Notes: generated by a model not told the origin, from the sequence alone. A stretch of DNA of 64,000 bases from Aquella oligotrophica (GCF_002892535.1 NZ_CP024847.1:248001-312000), one strand, 5' to 3'. Positions 18,743 through 28,380 are shown, counted from the first letter of the stretch. Numbers and translations: made by a program.

Positions 18743-19636
18743 TTAGATTACAGTCTTTTTTGCTATTAATAATGCCTTTACCAGTTCAATCAAATTGCCC
18801 AAAATAGTACTTAATAGTATTATCAAGCCACCAAAAATAATATTAGCAGTGATTTTCTCACCAGCCAACCAAGCACAAAAGGTAGCTGTGACAGATTCTA
18901 GACTAAAAATAATCGCTACTTTACTCGAGCCAACATATTTCTGATATTTTAATTGTAGAAATAACGGTAACGCAGTTGCAATCACCGCACAATAAATTGC
19001 GCCCCACCAAAATAACTGACTATGCGGAATAACTGTAATCTGTGTCCCTAGTACTCCCATCGGAACTAAAGTAGTAAAGATTATCTGATAAAATGTTAGT
19101 AGTTTGAGATTATTACTAACTAAACTAGCTTTTTCGGTAATTATAATCCCTATCGCAATACATAAAGCTGAAGCAATAACTAGCCAATCACCATCATCAA
19201 AATTACGGAAATCTGCACCACTAATCAGATAAATCCCAGCAAGGCAAACTCCGGCAGCCATTAGATCAATCAATCTTGGTCGCCCCATTGCAAAAAATGG
19301 TAATAAAAGAGGAACCATTACTACATTCATACCCGTGAGAAAAGCCGCACGAGCAGAATCAATATAAAGTAGAGACTGTGCCTGTAAAACAAAGGCACCA
19401 CTATTCACTAAGCCAATTGCCAAGCCATAAAGGATATCAATTCGGCTAAATTGTCGTCTGCGCCATGCATCAATAAATGGCAATAGCATAACAATCGCAG
19501 CCAGCCAAAAACGCCATAATACGAATAAAGATGGACTATAGTTATAGACAATTTCATGGATTAAGGGGAAAGTGATTCCCCACATTACCGGAATTGTTAA
19601 TAAAATGAAAAAAGCTTTGGTTTCTTGATTATTCAC
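18743..19636 (-). CDS. EamA family (DMT) transporter
   Basis: The 297-residue protein has about ten membrane helices in two EamA repeats; repeat 1 contains PVMWGITFPLIHEIVYNYSP and repeat 2 contains SLESVTATFCAWLAGEKIT. In the drug/metabolite transporter superfamily such proteins export amino acids or other small metabolites, so the substrate cannot be named. The start is a GTG at 19636, 7 bases after the monooxygenase stop, which suggests translational coupling. It is the last gene of a four-gene minus-strand unit. Confidence 0.88.
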   Translation of the reverse strand: MNNQETKAFFILLTIPVMWGITFPLIHEIVYNYSPSLFVLWRFWLAAIVMLLPFIDAWRRRQFSRIDILYGLAIGLVNSGAFVLQAQSLLYIDSARAAFLTGMNVVMVPLLLPFFAMGRPRLIDLMAAGVCLAGIYLISGADFRNFDDGDWLVIASALCIAIGIIITEKASLVSNNLKLLTFYQIIFTTLVPMGVLGTQITVIPHSQLFWWGAIYCAVIATALPLFLQLKYQKYVGSSKVAIIFSLESVTATFCAWLAGEKITANIIFGGLIILLSTILGNLIELVKALLIAKKTVI

Positions 19637-19642
19637 GCTAAA

Positions 19643-21067
19643 TTATTTTAAATTAAAATGATTTTTTCTAAAGTACTCTAAAATCTCTGTAATATCATTC
19701 GCATACATTGCTGTGTAGCCATCAGGGCGAATCAAACAATAGTGTGCGTGTAACGGTAGCTGTTTAACGCTAACTATCTGGACATAAGAAGGTAACTGAT
19801 CTTTACTATCATTAAGTGCCAATAATGTCCATTTATTACCCTGATATTCAGGATATTTTAATTGCCCTGATTTTCTTACTTGGTCATGCTTGACAAGCGG
19901 GCTATTTTCATAACAAATATTTGACTGTGAAAGACCATTTGCAACCTTACTGCGAACAATATCCCAATCTGCCAGATGATGGATACCAAAATTACGTAGT
20001 CGTTTTAGAATTGGATTAGTAGTTGTTGCCATAGTCGTTAATTTACCGGAGCGTTCAAGTACATCATGCCCAATTGCGCGCCTTTCAAGACTATAGCTAT
20101 CAAGAAAAGTATCTGCCGCTTCCCCGCGCTTAACTTGCCCTAGTTTCCAAGCAAGGTTCCAAGTATCTTGTATCCCTGTATTCATGCCCTGCCCACCCAT
20201 TGGCGAATGGGTATGAGAAGCATCACCCGTAATAAAAATTCTGCCATTCCGATAATTATCTGCAAGACACTCATGAATATAAAAGGCTGAACTCCAATCA
20301 ACTCGCCCAATATTAATTTTTGGATAACGTTTAGCAACTATTTCTCGAAAAATATCCGGTTCACAGGTTTTCAGATGTTTATATTCTTCATCAGTGCTAA
20401 TTTCCACAACCACCCGGATGCTATCACGCATTGGAATCATAAAAATCATGCCTTTATCATGAAATAAAATATTCACCGTTGAAGTACTGATTTCACCACT
20501 AACTTCAGCATCAACCATTAGAAAATGCAAAGGTAAATCATGACACGCACGAGTTAAACCACTTAAATCGCGTACTGAACTCCGATAACCATCACAGCCA
20601 ACTACCCAGCGATAAGAAAATTCATCATCTTTCTCATTATGCTTGATAGCTACAGTCACACCTTCTGGAGATTGATTTATACTAGTAAGTTCATGTTCCC
20701 AATCAACGGTTATCCCATTTTTTGCTAGCTCTTCCAATAATAATTTCTCGGTATGCGCCTGAGGAAGTGCCAACATAAAATCATGTTTACTTTCAATCAG
20801 ATCAAATTTAACCTGATTTAAAAGCTCACTATCACTATATAATGAAGTTCCATGAACCTTCAAACCTCGCTTGATTGCTTCATCAATAAAGCCAAGGCTT
20901 TCCCAGACTTCCATCGTTCGACAATTAACCCCAACTGCATTGGAGCTGGTTGTTGGTCCAGATTTTTTGTCAATTATTCTAAAAGATAAGCCTTGCTTTA
21001 GAAGACATAAACCAAGATTAAGCCCAACTGGACCTGCACCAACAATTAAAACATCTGGATTACTCAT
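19643..21067 (-). CDS. FAD-dependent aromatic-type monooxygenase
   Basis: The 474 residues match group A flavoprotein hydroxylases (the PheA/TfdB/MhpA-type): the FAD motif VLIVGAGPVGLNLG (6-19), a DG segment WVVGCDGYRSSVRD, and the FAD-binding GDASHTHSPMGGQGMNTG. Such enzymes hydroxylate phenolic or polyketide substrates with NAD(P)H and oxygen. The C-terminal thioredoxin-like domain of phenol hydroxylases appears short. Context (an exporter after it and a peptidase before it) does not identify the substrate. GAGGAA precedes the ATG. Confidence 0.87.
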   Translation of the reverse strand: MSNPDVLIVGAGPVGLNLGLCLLKQGLSFRIIDKKSGPTTSSNAVGVNCRTMEVWESLGFIDEAIKRGLKVHGTSLYSDSELLNQVKFDLIESKHDFMLALPQAHTEKLLLEELAKNGITVDWEHELTSINQSPEGVTVAIKHNEKDDEFSYRWVVGCDGYRSSVRDLSGLTRACHDLPLHFLMVDAEVSGEISTSTVNILFHDKGMIFMIPMRDSIRVVVEISTDEEYKHLKTCEPDIFREIVAKRYPKINIGRVDWSSAFYIHECLADNYRNGRIFITGDASHTHSPMGGQGMNTGIQDTWNLAWKLGQVKRGEAADTFLDSYSLERRAIGHDVLERSGKLTTMATTTNPILKRLRNFGIHHLADWDIVRSKVANGLSQSNICYENSPLVKHDQVRKSGQLKYPEYQGNKWTLLALNDSKDQLPSYVQIVSVKQLPLHAHYCLIRPDGYTAMYANDITEILEYFRKNHFNLK

Positions 21068-21085
21068 TTTTGATTCCTCTATAAA

Positions 21086-22831
21086 TCATAGCCAATTAAG
21101 AAGTTTTTCGCTATTAATAAGTCGCAGATTAATTAATCCAACATTACTCGCTTCAAGCTTCAGATTAATCTCAAGGAGTTGTTCCTGACGGAAAAGACTA
21201 ATCTTCACTACTTCACCAGAAGAATAAAATGCTAGTTGCCGCTCTAAATTGCTTAATTTAACATTATTAATAGCGATTAATAAATCTCCCGCCGCAAAGC
21301 CATTTTTCTCACCGCTAGCGTCTTTATAAACATTTTTTACTAGATAGCCATGAGCCTGTTTCTCCAGCTTCATTCCTAAATCAGCTTTAAAACTGCTGTT
21401 ACTCTGTTCCAGTTTATCTTTAGTATATTTTCCACTATCTTGATGACTACCTGCCTGAAGTGAAATCAAGTCAAGACCATATTCAGCAAATATTTCTGCA
21501 AAAGGAATATCAGCTACCGTTTCCGTAGCTAAATGAATAAAATCACTTAAATCAATGCCTGTTGCAGCCTTAATCAAATGCGGAATCTCATTTTCACCAA
21601 CGCCAATTGGATTAGCGCACCATTCTTTATATAAATGTAGCATGACATCATCAAGGCTATGGGCAGAATCTTTACGAATCAGCAGATCCAAACATAAAGC
21701 AACCAACGATCCTTTAACATAATAACTAACTATGCTATTGGGGCTATTTTCATCTTGTCGATAATATTTGATCCAGCTGGTAAGACTGCTATTAGCAAGA
21801 CTCTGTAACTTAACCCCAGCAAATTTATACACATTATTAAGTGCATCAACAATCAATTGTAAATACTGTTCCTGTGTAATAACTCCAGTACGATAAAGAA
21901 CTAAATCATCATAATATGACGTCACACCTTCAAACCACCAAAGTAGTTTGGTATAATTTTCCTGATCTAAATCATAAGGAGTAAATACCTTGGGCTTGAT
22001 TCTTTTGACATTCCACGTGTGAAAAAACTCATGACTAATTAAGCCCATTAATTTATGATAATCAGTATCATTAGTTTTTGCTAGGTTAGGAAGCGCGTAA
22101 TATGGTGCCATCAAGAGGGTTGAATTACGATGTTCAAGTCCAGTATAGATTTCACCACTAAGGTTTAAGATGAATGTATAGTCATCGTATGGAGCAACGC
22201 CACCAAACATTTTAATTTGAAATTCGCAAACTTTTGTCATATCTGTAATTATGCGCTCACGATCAAATTCGGGAATTACCCCGGAAAGTACCAAATAATG
22301 TGGAACTCCAGCGACATTGAAAGTAATTCTCTCAAATTTACCTAATTCAAATGGAGAATCAATCAATTCATCATAATTAGCAGCAACATAACTAGTATCA
22401 GCAATATTTTTAAGTCCAGTTGCAACTTGCCAATTAGCAGGTAATTCCTCAAAGGTTACTGTATGAGGAGATGCCTCATTTCCTGCAACAGCTAGACAAA
22501 CACTGGTTGGATTAAAATAGCCACGATTAAAATCAAGAAATGCTGTTCTTATACCATACTCATAAGCATAAACCAGATACTCAAGCTCAACCAGAGAACC
22601 AATATTAAGACCAGTGATATTCCAAGTATTTTTATTTATCTGATTAACAACATGATTGGTATTAATAGGATTAACATTAATTATCTGCTTACTAAATTCT
22701 CTTACCATATAACTGCCGGGTATCCAAACTGGAAGTTTAAGTTCCTGATGTCCACTGGTAGCAGTGAAACTCAAGTGTACTTTATAGACATGATTATTTA
22801 TCTGAGGAGTAATCCGATAGGTAATTGCCAT
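21086..22831 (-). CDS. M61 family glycyl aminopeptidase-like metallopeptidase
   Basis: The 581-residue protein fits peptidase family M61: an N-terminal beta domain (IPGSYMVREFSKQI), the GLEHRNST motif, the zinc site HEFFHTWNVKRIKP near residues 270-283, and a C-terminal PDZ domain (KNGFAAGDLLIAINNVKLS). No signal peptide is evident, so it is probably cytoplasmic. Family members cleave N-terminal glycine or other residues. AGGAAA precedes the ATG. A 53-residue lipoprotein gene lies just upstream on the same strand. Confidence 0.92.
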   Translation of the reverse strand: MAITYRITPQINNHVYKVHLSFTATSGHQELKLPVWIPGSYMVREFSKQIINVNPINTNHVVNQINKNTWNITGLNIGSLVELEYLVYAYEYGIRTAFLDFNRGYFNPTSVCLAVAGNEASPHTVTFEELPANWQVATGLKNIADTSYVAANYDELIDSPFELGKFERITFNVAGVPHYLVLSGVIPEFDRERIITDMTKVCEFQIKMFGGVAPYDDYTFILNLSGEIYTGLEHRNSTLLMAPYYALPNLAKTNDTDYHKLMGLISHEFFHTWNVKRIKPKVFTPYDLDQENYTKLLWWFEGVTSYYDDLVLYRTGVITQEQYLQLIVDALNNVYKFAGVKLQSLANSSLTSWIKYYRQDENSPNSIVSYYVKGSLVALCLDLLIRKDSAHSLDDVMLHLYKEWCANPIGVGENEIPHLIKAATGIDLSDFIHLATETVADIPFAEIFAEYGLDLISLQAGSHQDSGKYTKDKLEQSNSSFKADLGMKLEKQAHGYLVKNVYKDASGEKNGFAAGDLLIAINNVKLSNLERQLAFYSSGEVVKISLFRQEQLLEINLKLEASNVGLINLRLINSEKLLNWL

Positions 22832-22861
22832 GGTAGTTTCCTGAAATATTAGTAATTGATA

Positions 22862-23023
22862 TTATAAATTTGGAGAATTTTGCTGATTTTGTACATCAAG
22901 ATCGATGGGGACGTCATAACTAGCGGGAATAAAACCACCATCTGGATTTTTGCTACTTGCACACCCAGTCGTTAGTATTCCGTAAGTTATTAACATAGTA
23001 ATCAATAAACATGACTTAATCAT
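22862..23023 (-). CDS. Small lipoprotein, 53 residues
   Basis: This small gene starts at the ATG at 23023. The product has a hydrophobic signal (SCLLITMLITYGILTT) and the lipobox LTTGC with Cys21, then a short polar tail rich in Asn, Gln, Asp and Pro. AGG lies 8 bases before this ATG; an alternative ATG at 23029 sits too close to the same site. It is 30 bases before the M61 gene and on the same strand. I see no family match. The lipobox and spacing support a real gene. Confidence 0.6.
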   Translation of the reverse strand: MIKSCLLITMLITYGILTTGCASSKNPDGGFIPASYDVPIDLDVQNQQNSPNL

Positions 23024-23178
23024 ACCCATTACCTGTATAAAAAATGAATTATTTGAACTTTTATAAGTAACTACTACTTTCTTAAAAGCTTATTGGTATA
23101 TTTTATCGTATTTTGAAGTCAGCTAATCACAATTAATTAAAAATCTAGCTTCATAAGGTTTAATAGCACAGTTTTTAA

Positions 23179-24204
23179 TTAGCTGTTTGGAAGTACTATA
23201 GCATCAAATATTTGGGAGGGGGTTATTTCCTGTAAACAATTATAATGATTAAACTTACAGGTACGTTCAAAACATGGCGAACATTCCAGATCAAGTTTTA
23301 TGATTTGAGCTTTATCTGATAAAGGCGGAGTAAATCCGGGTGAAGAAGAACCATAAATTGCAATAACAGGGACATTTACAGCACATGCTACATGCATTAG
23401 ACCTGAATCATTACTTACTACAACTTTAGCCGCAGCAAGTAAGTCAATAACATCAACCAGATTGGTCTTGCCACATAAATCATGCAAATTGGCTTTTAGT
23501 TTAGCTTCTTCCATAATTTTTGCTGAGATATCAGCATCTTTTGCCGAACCCATTACCCACACCTGATAACCAGCTGTTTGTAGCAGATCAGCAAGGCTAG
23601 CAAAATGCTCAGTAGGCCAACGTTTTGCTGGACCATATTCGGCTGCTGGGCAAAGACAAATTACTGGTTTTTCAAGACCAAGTGCAAGTGACTTCAGAAC
23701 ATTAGCCTGATTATTTAAATCCGCTGTAAAGTTAGGATAGTCTATCTGTACTGGCTTTTGTCCATTATTTGCTAGAGCGCAGAAACGATCTATCATCAAG
23801 GGTAGCTTGGTTTTATCGAGCTTATAGGCGGTATTTAATAAACCATAACGCATTTCACCAATAAAGCCAATCCGCTCACTAATTCTAGCAAAAAAAGGAA
23901 TTAATGCTGACTTTAAGGAATTAGGTAAAACATATGCTTGATCATAAGCAAAAGATGCTAATTGCCGCCCAAGTTGAAACCGCTTTAATAAGCCAAGTTC
24001 ACCATGGGCAAATGGATTGCAATGTACCTGATTTACTTCAGGCATTCGTTTAACAACATCTTTTGCCCAAGAGTTTACCAAAACATCAATTACTGTCTCG
24101 TCTCCGTATTTAGACTTTAGCTGTTTAAGTAATGTCTGGCTCATTACCATATCGCCGACCCAAGAAGGCGCAATAATCAGTACTTTCAGCGGTTTTCGTG
24201 CCAC
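23179..24204 (-). CDS. waaF: Lipopolysaccharide heptosyltransferase II
   Basis: WaaF transfers the second heptose onto the inner core of lipopolysaccharide from ADP-heptose. The 341 residues carry the glycosyltransferase family 9 opening VLIIAPSWVGDMVMSQTLL, PAAEYGPAKRWP near residue 185, the donor-binding VSNDSGLMHVACAVNVPVIAIYGSSSPGFTPP split over about residues 262-293, and the Cys-rich tail CSPCFERTCKFNHYNCL seen in WaaF proteins. It starts 4 bases after the CHCC zinc-finger gene, an arrangement I know from betaproteobacteria. Confidence 0.94.
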   Translation of the reverse strand: MARKPLKVLIIAPSWVGDMVMSQTLLKQLKSKYGDETVIDVLVNSWAKDVVKRMPEVNQVHCNPFAHGELGLLKRFQLGRQLASFAYDQAYVLPNSLKSALIPFFARISERIGFIGEMRYGLLNTAYKLDKTKLPLMIDRFCALANNGQKPVQIDYPNFTADLNNQANVLKSLALGLEKPVICLCPAAEYGPAKRWPTEHFASLADLLQTAGYQVWVMGSAKDADISAKIMEEAKLKANLHDLCGKTNLVDVIDLLAAAKVVVSNDSGLMHVACAVNVPVIAIYGSSSPGFTPPLSDKAQIIKLDLECSPCFERTCKFNHYNCLQEITPSQIFDAIVLPNS

Positions 24205-24208
24205 AATT

Positions 24209-24391
24209 TTATTTTACTAATTTATATTTGGTTGAACAATAAGGGCAAATAATCTCTTGATTTGGTTCTTTTTCTATTTCAAGAAATACTCGCGGATGAG
24301 AATTCCAGCTAACCATATCCGGCATTGGACAATGTAATGGCAAATCTTTTTCCGCTATCTCGATATGTTTTTTTGTGTTTTCATGTAACAT
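24209..24391 (-). CDS. CHCC-type zinc-finger domain protein
   Basis: This 60-residue protein is a short zinc-ribbon of the CHCC family related to the NDUFS6 subunit of complex I. The ligands are visible: C21, H32, then C49 and C52 in CPYC, in the pattern C-x10-H-x16-C-x2-C, with the conserved HPRVFLEIE stretch between. The function in bacteria is not established. It sits between etfA and waaF, consistent with a short operon. Confidence 0.88.
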   Translation of the reverse strand: MLHENTKKHIEIAEKDLPLHCPMPDMVSWNSHPRVFLEIEKEPNQEIICPYCSTKYKLVK

Positions 24392-24408
24392 TTAATTATC
24401 CTCAAAAT

Positions 24409-25338
24409 TTATGATAAAGCAGCTACTAGTTGCGGAACAACTTCAAATAAGTCAGCAACCAATCCATAATCTGAATACTCAAAAATCTGTGCGTTTGGAT
24501 CAAGATTAATTGCTACTACAGTCTTAGAATCCTTCATCCCGGCAATATGCTGTACCGCGCCAGAAATACCAATTGCCAGATATAATGTCGGCGCAACTAC
24601 TTTACCAGTTTGCCCAACCTGACAGTCATTCGGAGCATAACCTGCCTCAACAGCAGCTCGCGATGCACCAACAGCAGCGCCAAGTTTTAGCGCAAGAGTG
24701 TGTATTAAGTCATCAAAATTTTCTTTTGAACCAAGCGAGCGACCACCAGTTACAACTATTTTGGCATGAGCCAAATCAATAGTATCACTATGAATTATAT
24801 CCTGACTAATGAAACTAGTTGTAGGATTAATTTCGACTAAACCCGATTTTTCTTCAATACTCGCACCCGCTCCTGTTTCAGTATATTTAGCAAAGCTTGT
24901 TGTCCGAATTGTAAGTAATTTTATATCTTCAAATGACTCAACTTCAGCTACAACATTCCCTGCATACATTGGGCGTTTAAACATATTTGGTGAAATAATG
25001 CCGATAACCTCACTGATCTGGCTTAATTCAAGAATCCCGGCAATCCTCGGCAATAAATCTTTACCTGCACTATCAGCAGCAGTTAAAACATGTGTATAAG
25101 ACTTAATAATCTGAGCTAATGATTTTGCCAAAAATGCTGATTGCATCTGCTCTACTGAGACATCGGAAAGATGAATAATTTTTGCGATACAGGCAAGACT
25201 TGCTATTTCAGTAATATCCGCTTTACCAATGATTAACACATCTACTTTAGTGTTTAAATTAGTCGCAGCACCTAAAACATTTAAAATACTATCACTAAGC
25301 TGATTAGCCGTCGCATGACCTATGACTAAAACCCTCAT
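24409..25338 (-). CDS. etfA: Electron transfer flavoprotein subunit alpha
   Basis: EtfA binds FAD and, with EtfB, carries electrons from acyl-CoA dehydrogenases to the quinone pool. The 309 residues include the N-terminal ETF domain and the FAD-binding C-terminal half: VTGGRSLGSKENF, GASRAAVEAGY, GQTGKVVAPTLYLAIGISGA and VAINLDPNAQIFEYSDYG. It follows etfB directly, with one base or less between stop and start. No acyl-CoA dehydrogenase is in the window. Confidence 0.96.
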   Translation of the reverse strand: MRVLVIGHATANQLSDSILNVLGAATNLNTKVDVLIIGKADITEIASLACIAKIIHLSDVSVEQMQSAFLAKSLAQIIKSYTHVLTAADSAGKDLLPRIAGILELSQISEVIGIISPNMFKRPMYAGNVVAEVESFEDIKLLTIRTTSFAKYTETGAGASIEEKSGLVEINPTTSFISQDIIHSDTIDLAHAKIVVTGGRSLGSKENFDDLIHTLALKLGAAVGASRAAVEAGYAPNDCQVGQTGKVVAPTLYLAIGISGAVQHIAGMKDSKTVVAINLDPNAQIFEYSDYGLVADLFEVVPQLVAALS

Positions 25339-26088
25339 TTACGCCTCCTGCCCAGCTTTTATTACATTTATCAATTCATCGATAGAAGCTAGCTGTTTAC
25401 ATTGTTTCTTGACTTCACCATCATATACTTTAATTAGACGACTACGACGGGTAAGTTCTAAGCCAAGCTCTGTCACTGCAACTTTTTCGATTGGCTTTTT
25501 CTTAGCCTGCATAAGTTGTGGTAATTTGATGAATCGTGGTTCATTTAAGTATAAGTCGGCACTTACTACCGCAGGTAGATTAACCTTAACAGTTTCAGTA
25601 CCACCATCAACTTCACGGCGGATTACTAGTGCATTATCCGCTATTTCAACTTTAGATGCAAAGGTTGCTTGTGGTAAATCAAGCATCCCAGCAAGCATCT
25701 GTGTAACCTGATTCGCATCATCATCAATTGCCTGCTTACCAAGCATGATAAGATTTGGCTGCTCTTTCTGATAAATTGCTTTTAATATCTTAGCAATATT
25801 AACTGGCTCATAATTTTCAGCCGTTTCAACCAAAATTGCTCGATCGCAACCGCGCGCAAGTGCCGTTCTTAAGGTATCTTCACATTTAAGAGAACCAATT
25901 GAAACTGCGATAATTTCACTTGCCTTGCCCGCTTCTTTCATTTTAACAGCTTCTTCAATCGCATTTTCGTCAAATGGGTTTAGTGACATCTTGCTATGTT
26001 CAATATCTACATCACTATGATCAGCTTTGACTCGAACCTTTACATTCGGATCAACCACTCGCTTTGCGCATACTAATATCTTCATCAA
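25339..26088 (-). CDS. etfB: Electron transfer flavoprotein subunit beta
   Basis: The 249 residues match EtfB, which binds AMP and pairs with EtfA. The opening is VCAKRVVDPNVKVRV, then LNPFDENAIEEAVKMKE and the AMP-site motif LGKQAIDDDANQVTQMLAGMLDLPQA split across about residues 117-142. The etfB-etfA order is conserved. It starts 8 bases after wrbA, so wrbA-etfB-etfA-zinc finger-waaF may be one transcript. Confidence 0.96.
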   Translation of the reverse strand: MMKILVCAKRVVDPNVKVRVKADHSDVDIEHSKMSLNPFDENAIEEAVKMKEAGKASEIIAVSIGSLKCEDTLRTALARGCDRAILVETAENYEPVNIAKILKAIYQKEQPNLIMLGKQAIDDDANQVTQMLAGMLDLPQATFASKVEIADNALVIRREVDGGTETVKVNLPAVVSADLYLNEPRFIKLPQLMQAKKKPIEKVAVTELGLELTRRSRLIKVYDGEVKKQCKQLASIDELINVIKAGQEA

Positions 26089-26096
26089 TAATCCTT

Positions 26097-26696
26097 CTAA
26101 TTTGTCGTAAGCTTGAGGGCTATTTCTGCCAAATGTTTGCCTTGGGCAAACGCAAGCTTACTTTCTTCTTCACTTAACTGTAAATCTGAATTAATCCCAG
26201 CAAGATGACTTACTCCATACGGAGTACCTCCAGTTTTGGTTGTCAATAGTTCCTGATTTGAGTATGGTAAGCCCACAATAATCATCCCATGATGCATTAG
26301 CGGAATCATCATTGATAATAAGCAAGCTTCCTGCCCACCATGTAGCGAACTACTAGAAGTAAAAACACAAGCTGGTTTACCAGATAATACACCAGCAAGC
26401 CATTCAGGAGACGTCCCATCCCAGAAATGTTTCATATTAGCAGACATATTACCAAAACGAACCGGAGAACCAAGAGCTAGACCGATACATTCCTGCAAAT
26501 CTTTATTTTCGACATATGGATGACCAGACTCAGGAATCTCATCGGCAACCTTCTCACAAACTCTTGATACTGCCGGGACAGTGCGGATTCTGGCACTAAT
26601 CCCAGCTACACTCTCGATACCACGTGCAATTAGTGTTGCAAGTTGTTTTGTTGCCCCGTAACGGCTATAATATAAGACCAAAATCTCTTTATTCAT
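26097..26696 (-). CDS. wrbA: NAD(P)H:quinone oxidoreductase, WrbA family flavodoxin
   Basis: WrbA proteins are FMN-dependent two-electron quinone reductases. I choose the ATG at 26696 (199 residues) over an upstream TTG at 26723, because the protein then begins MNKEILVLYYSRYGATKQLA, the usual flavodoxin-like N-terminus. FMN-binding segments are GSPVRFGNMS, TSSSSLHGGQEAC and GGTPYGVSHL. It is the first gene of the wrbA-etf-waaF group. Confidence 0.92.
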   Translation of the reverse strand: MNKEILVLYYSRYGATKQLATLIARGIESVAGISARIRTVPAVSRVCEKVADEIPESGHPYVENKDLQECIGLALGSPVRFGNMSANMKHFWDGTSPEWLAGVLSGKPACVFTSSSSLHGGQEACLLSMMIPLMHHGMIIVGLPYSNQELLTTKTGGTPYGVSHLAGINSDLQLSEEESKLAFAQGKHLAEIALKLTTN

Positions 26697-26716
26697 ACTA
26701 ATTTCTATTAATTTAC

Positions 26717-26746
26717 TTGCCAACTTAGTGACAGTTGAGTTACAAT
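26717..26746 (+). promoter_or_regulatory. Candidate mltD promoter
   Basis: TTGCCA at 26717-26722 and TACAAT at 26741-26746 are 18 bases apart, facing mltD. It overlaps the 5' region of wrbA on the other strand. Confidence 0.45.
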
Positions 26747-26808
26747 ATTAAGATCGTTATTATACCAAAAAATTGAATGCTTTCAGCTTATATAACTGAA
26801 AGCCAGCA

Positions 26809-28281
26809 ATGAGATGTATTTATTTACTTATGAAAAAACTTGCCTTATACCTTATGTTTGCTGGTTGTGGATTTGTTCAGGTAAATGCAGATGATGCACT
26901 AACACAAGATCAGCTACAGCAACAAAATAATCTTTCCGCACGGAATGAAGCCAATCTATGGGATCGGATGCGTGATGGTTTTAAATTAGATCACACCGAA
27001 ACTAAGGAGGTAAAATACTGGGAGAAACGTTATGGTAGCCCTAAATATTTCAATATAATCATGCAGAATGCAGCACCCTATCTTTATTTCGTTGTTAGTG
27101 AAATGGAGCGGCGTGGTGTTCCTACCGAGTTGGCGTTAATACCTATTGTCGAAAGTACCTATAACCCACAGGCAGTATCTCCAGCGGCGATCTCAACAGG
27201 TATGTGGCAGTTTGTATCTAGCTCAGGAAAACGCTTTGGTATGACCCAAAACTCCGATATTGATGAGCGCAAAGATATTGTTAAATCAACACGGGCCGCG
27301 ATTACTTATCTAATCTATCTACACGATATGTTTGGTAGTTGGGAATTGGCTATTGCTGCTTATAACTGGGGTGAAGGGAATATTTATAATGCCATGACCA
27401 GTAGTGGTAGCAAAAACTTCTATGATCTTGATGTCCGCGATGTAACGAGACAATACGTGCCAAAAGTAATTGCTTTAGCAAACATTATTCAGAATCCAGA
27501 TAAGTTTGGCATTAAATTAACCAATCTAAACAACTCCCCTTACTTTGGGATTATCCAGCCACCAGTACCAACCTCATTAAATGATATTATCTCGACGGCA
27601 AGTGTTTCACCCGATCAATTTAAAAAACTTAATCCGCAATTTGCCTCCAATAGCTATGTAGCAAATCAAAGTCAACGTGTGTTATTACCTTTAAATAATC
27701 AGAATACTTATCTAGCAAGCATTGGGAAAAATCCGCAACAGTCAGTTGTTCCACCAGTAGTAGATGATAATGCGGCACAAATGGCAGCAATTGATTTAAA
27801 TCAAGCACCTGCAAATAATATAAACGCTACTCCTTCACAGCCAGATGGTATAAATCAGCTCGCAAATAACTTTAGCGACAATAGCACCACATCAGCAGCT
27901 ACAAATACTACCGTAAATAATAGTACAACTGCCGCAGTAGGAGCAACTACTACTGCTACTGTTGCCATTAGCAATAACGACAATAGCAAATCAAATACTT
28001 CTACCATTAAAGAACCTCAAGTACAAATCAATGATTTATTAAATGATAACAATCAAATGAACACGGTAAAAGTTGCCAATACAGCAGTTGCCGCAGGAGA
28101 AACTAATAACTCTAACTTTATTAATTATACCGTTGTCTCAGGAGATACACTATATTCAATTGCTAGGAAATTTTCAATACCTGTAGAAAATATAAAGTCT
28201 GATAATCAGTTAACCGATAACACTGTAAAGCTTAATCAGGTACTTAAGATTCGTAGTAGTCAACCACAAATGAAGTCGTAG
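26809..28281 (+). CDS. mltD: Membrane-bound lytic murein transglycosylase D
   Basis: MltD cleaves glycan strands of peptidoglycan in the periplasm, leaving anhydromuramyl ends. The 490-residue protein has an N-terminal export signal ending near VNA (residue 27; an internal ATG at 26830 could be the true start), an SLT domain with catalytic Glu115 in PIVESTYNP and GMWQFVSSSGKRFGM, a Ser-, Thr- and Asn-rich linker at about 345-430, and one clear C-terminal LysM peptidoglycan-binding domain (YTVVSGDTLYSIARKF). A degenerate LysM-like stretch is at about 250-295. No strong lipobox is present although MltD is often a lipoprotein. Confidence 0.93.
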   Translation: MRCIYLLMKKLALYLMFAGCGFVQVNADDALTQDQLQQQNNLSARNEANLWDRMRDGFKLDHTETKEVKYWEKRYGSPKYFNIIMQNAAPYLYFVVSEMERRGVPTELALIPIVESTYNPQAVSPAAISTGMWQFVSSSGKRFGMTQNSDIDERKDIVKSTRAAITYLIYLHDMFGSWELAIAAYNWGEGNIYNAMTSSGSKNFYDLDVRDVTRQYVPKVIALANIIQNPDKFGIKLTNLNNSPYFGIIQPPVPTSLNDIISTASVSPDQFKKLNPQFASNSYVANQSQRVLLPLNNQNTYLASIGKNPQQSVVPPVVDDNAAQMAAIDLNQAPANNINATPSQPDGINQLANNFSDNSTTSAATNTTVNNSTTAAVGATTTATVAISNNDNSKSNTSTIKEPQVQINDLLNDNNQMNTVKVANTAVAAGETNNSNFINYTVVSGDTLYSIARKFSIPVENIKSDNQLTDNTVKLNQVLKIRSSQPQMKS

Positions 28282-28328
28282 TACTTTGAGCTTCTTTCAG
28301 ATCGTTGGAGGTATAATTATTAGAATAG

Positions 28329-28358
28329 AGCCTTGGTTTAACTTTGGTAATCAAGGCT
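28329..28358 (+). terminator. Weak terminator-like hairpin after mltD
   Basis: Bases 28329-28335 pair with 28352-28358 around a 16-base loop. The U-tract is poor, so this is a tentative call. Confidence 0.3.
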
Positions 28359-28380
28359 TCAAGATTTTGTATTAGTATAA

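Noticed and set aside
28282-28380. Regulatory RNA between mltD and sdaA
   Set aside because: Only a weak hairpin with a large loop is present and the gap is under 100 bases.
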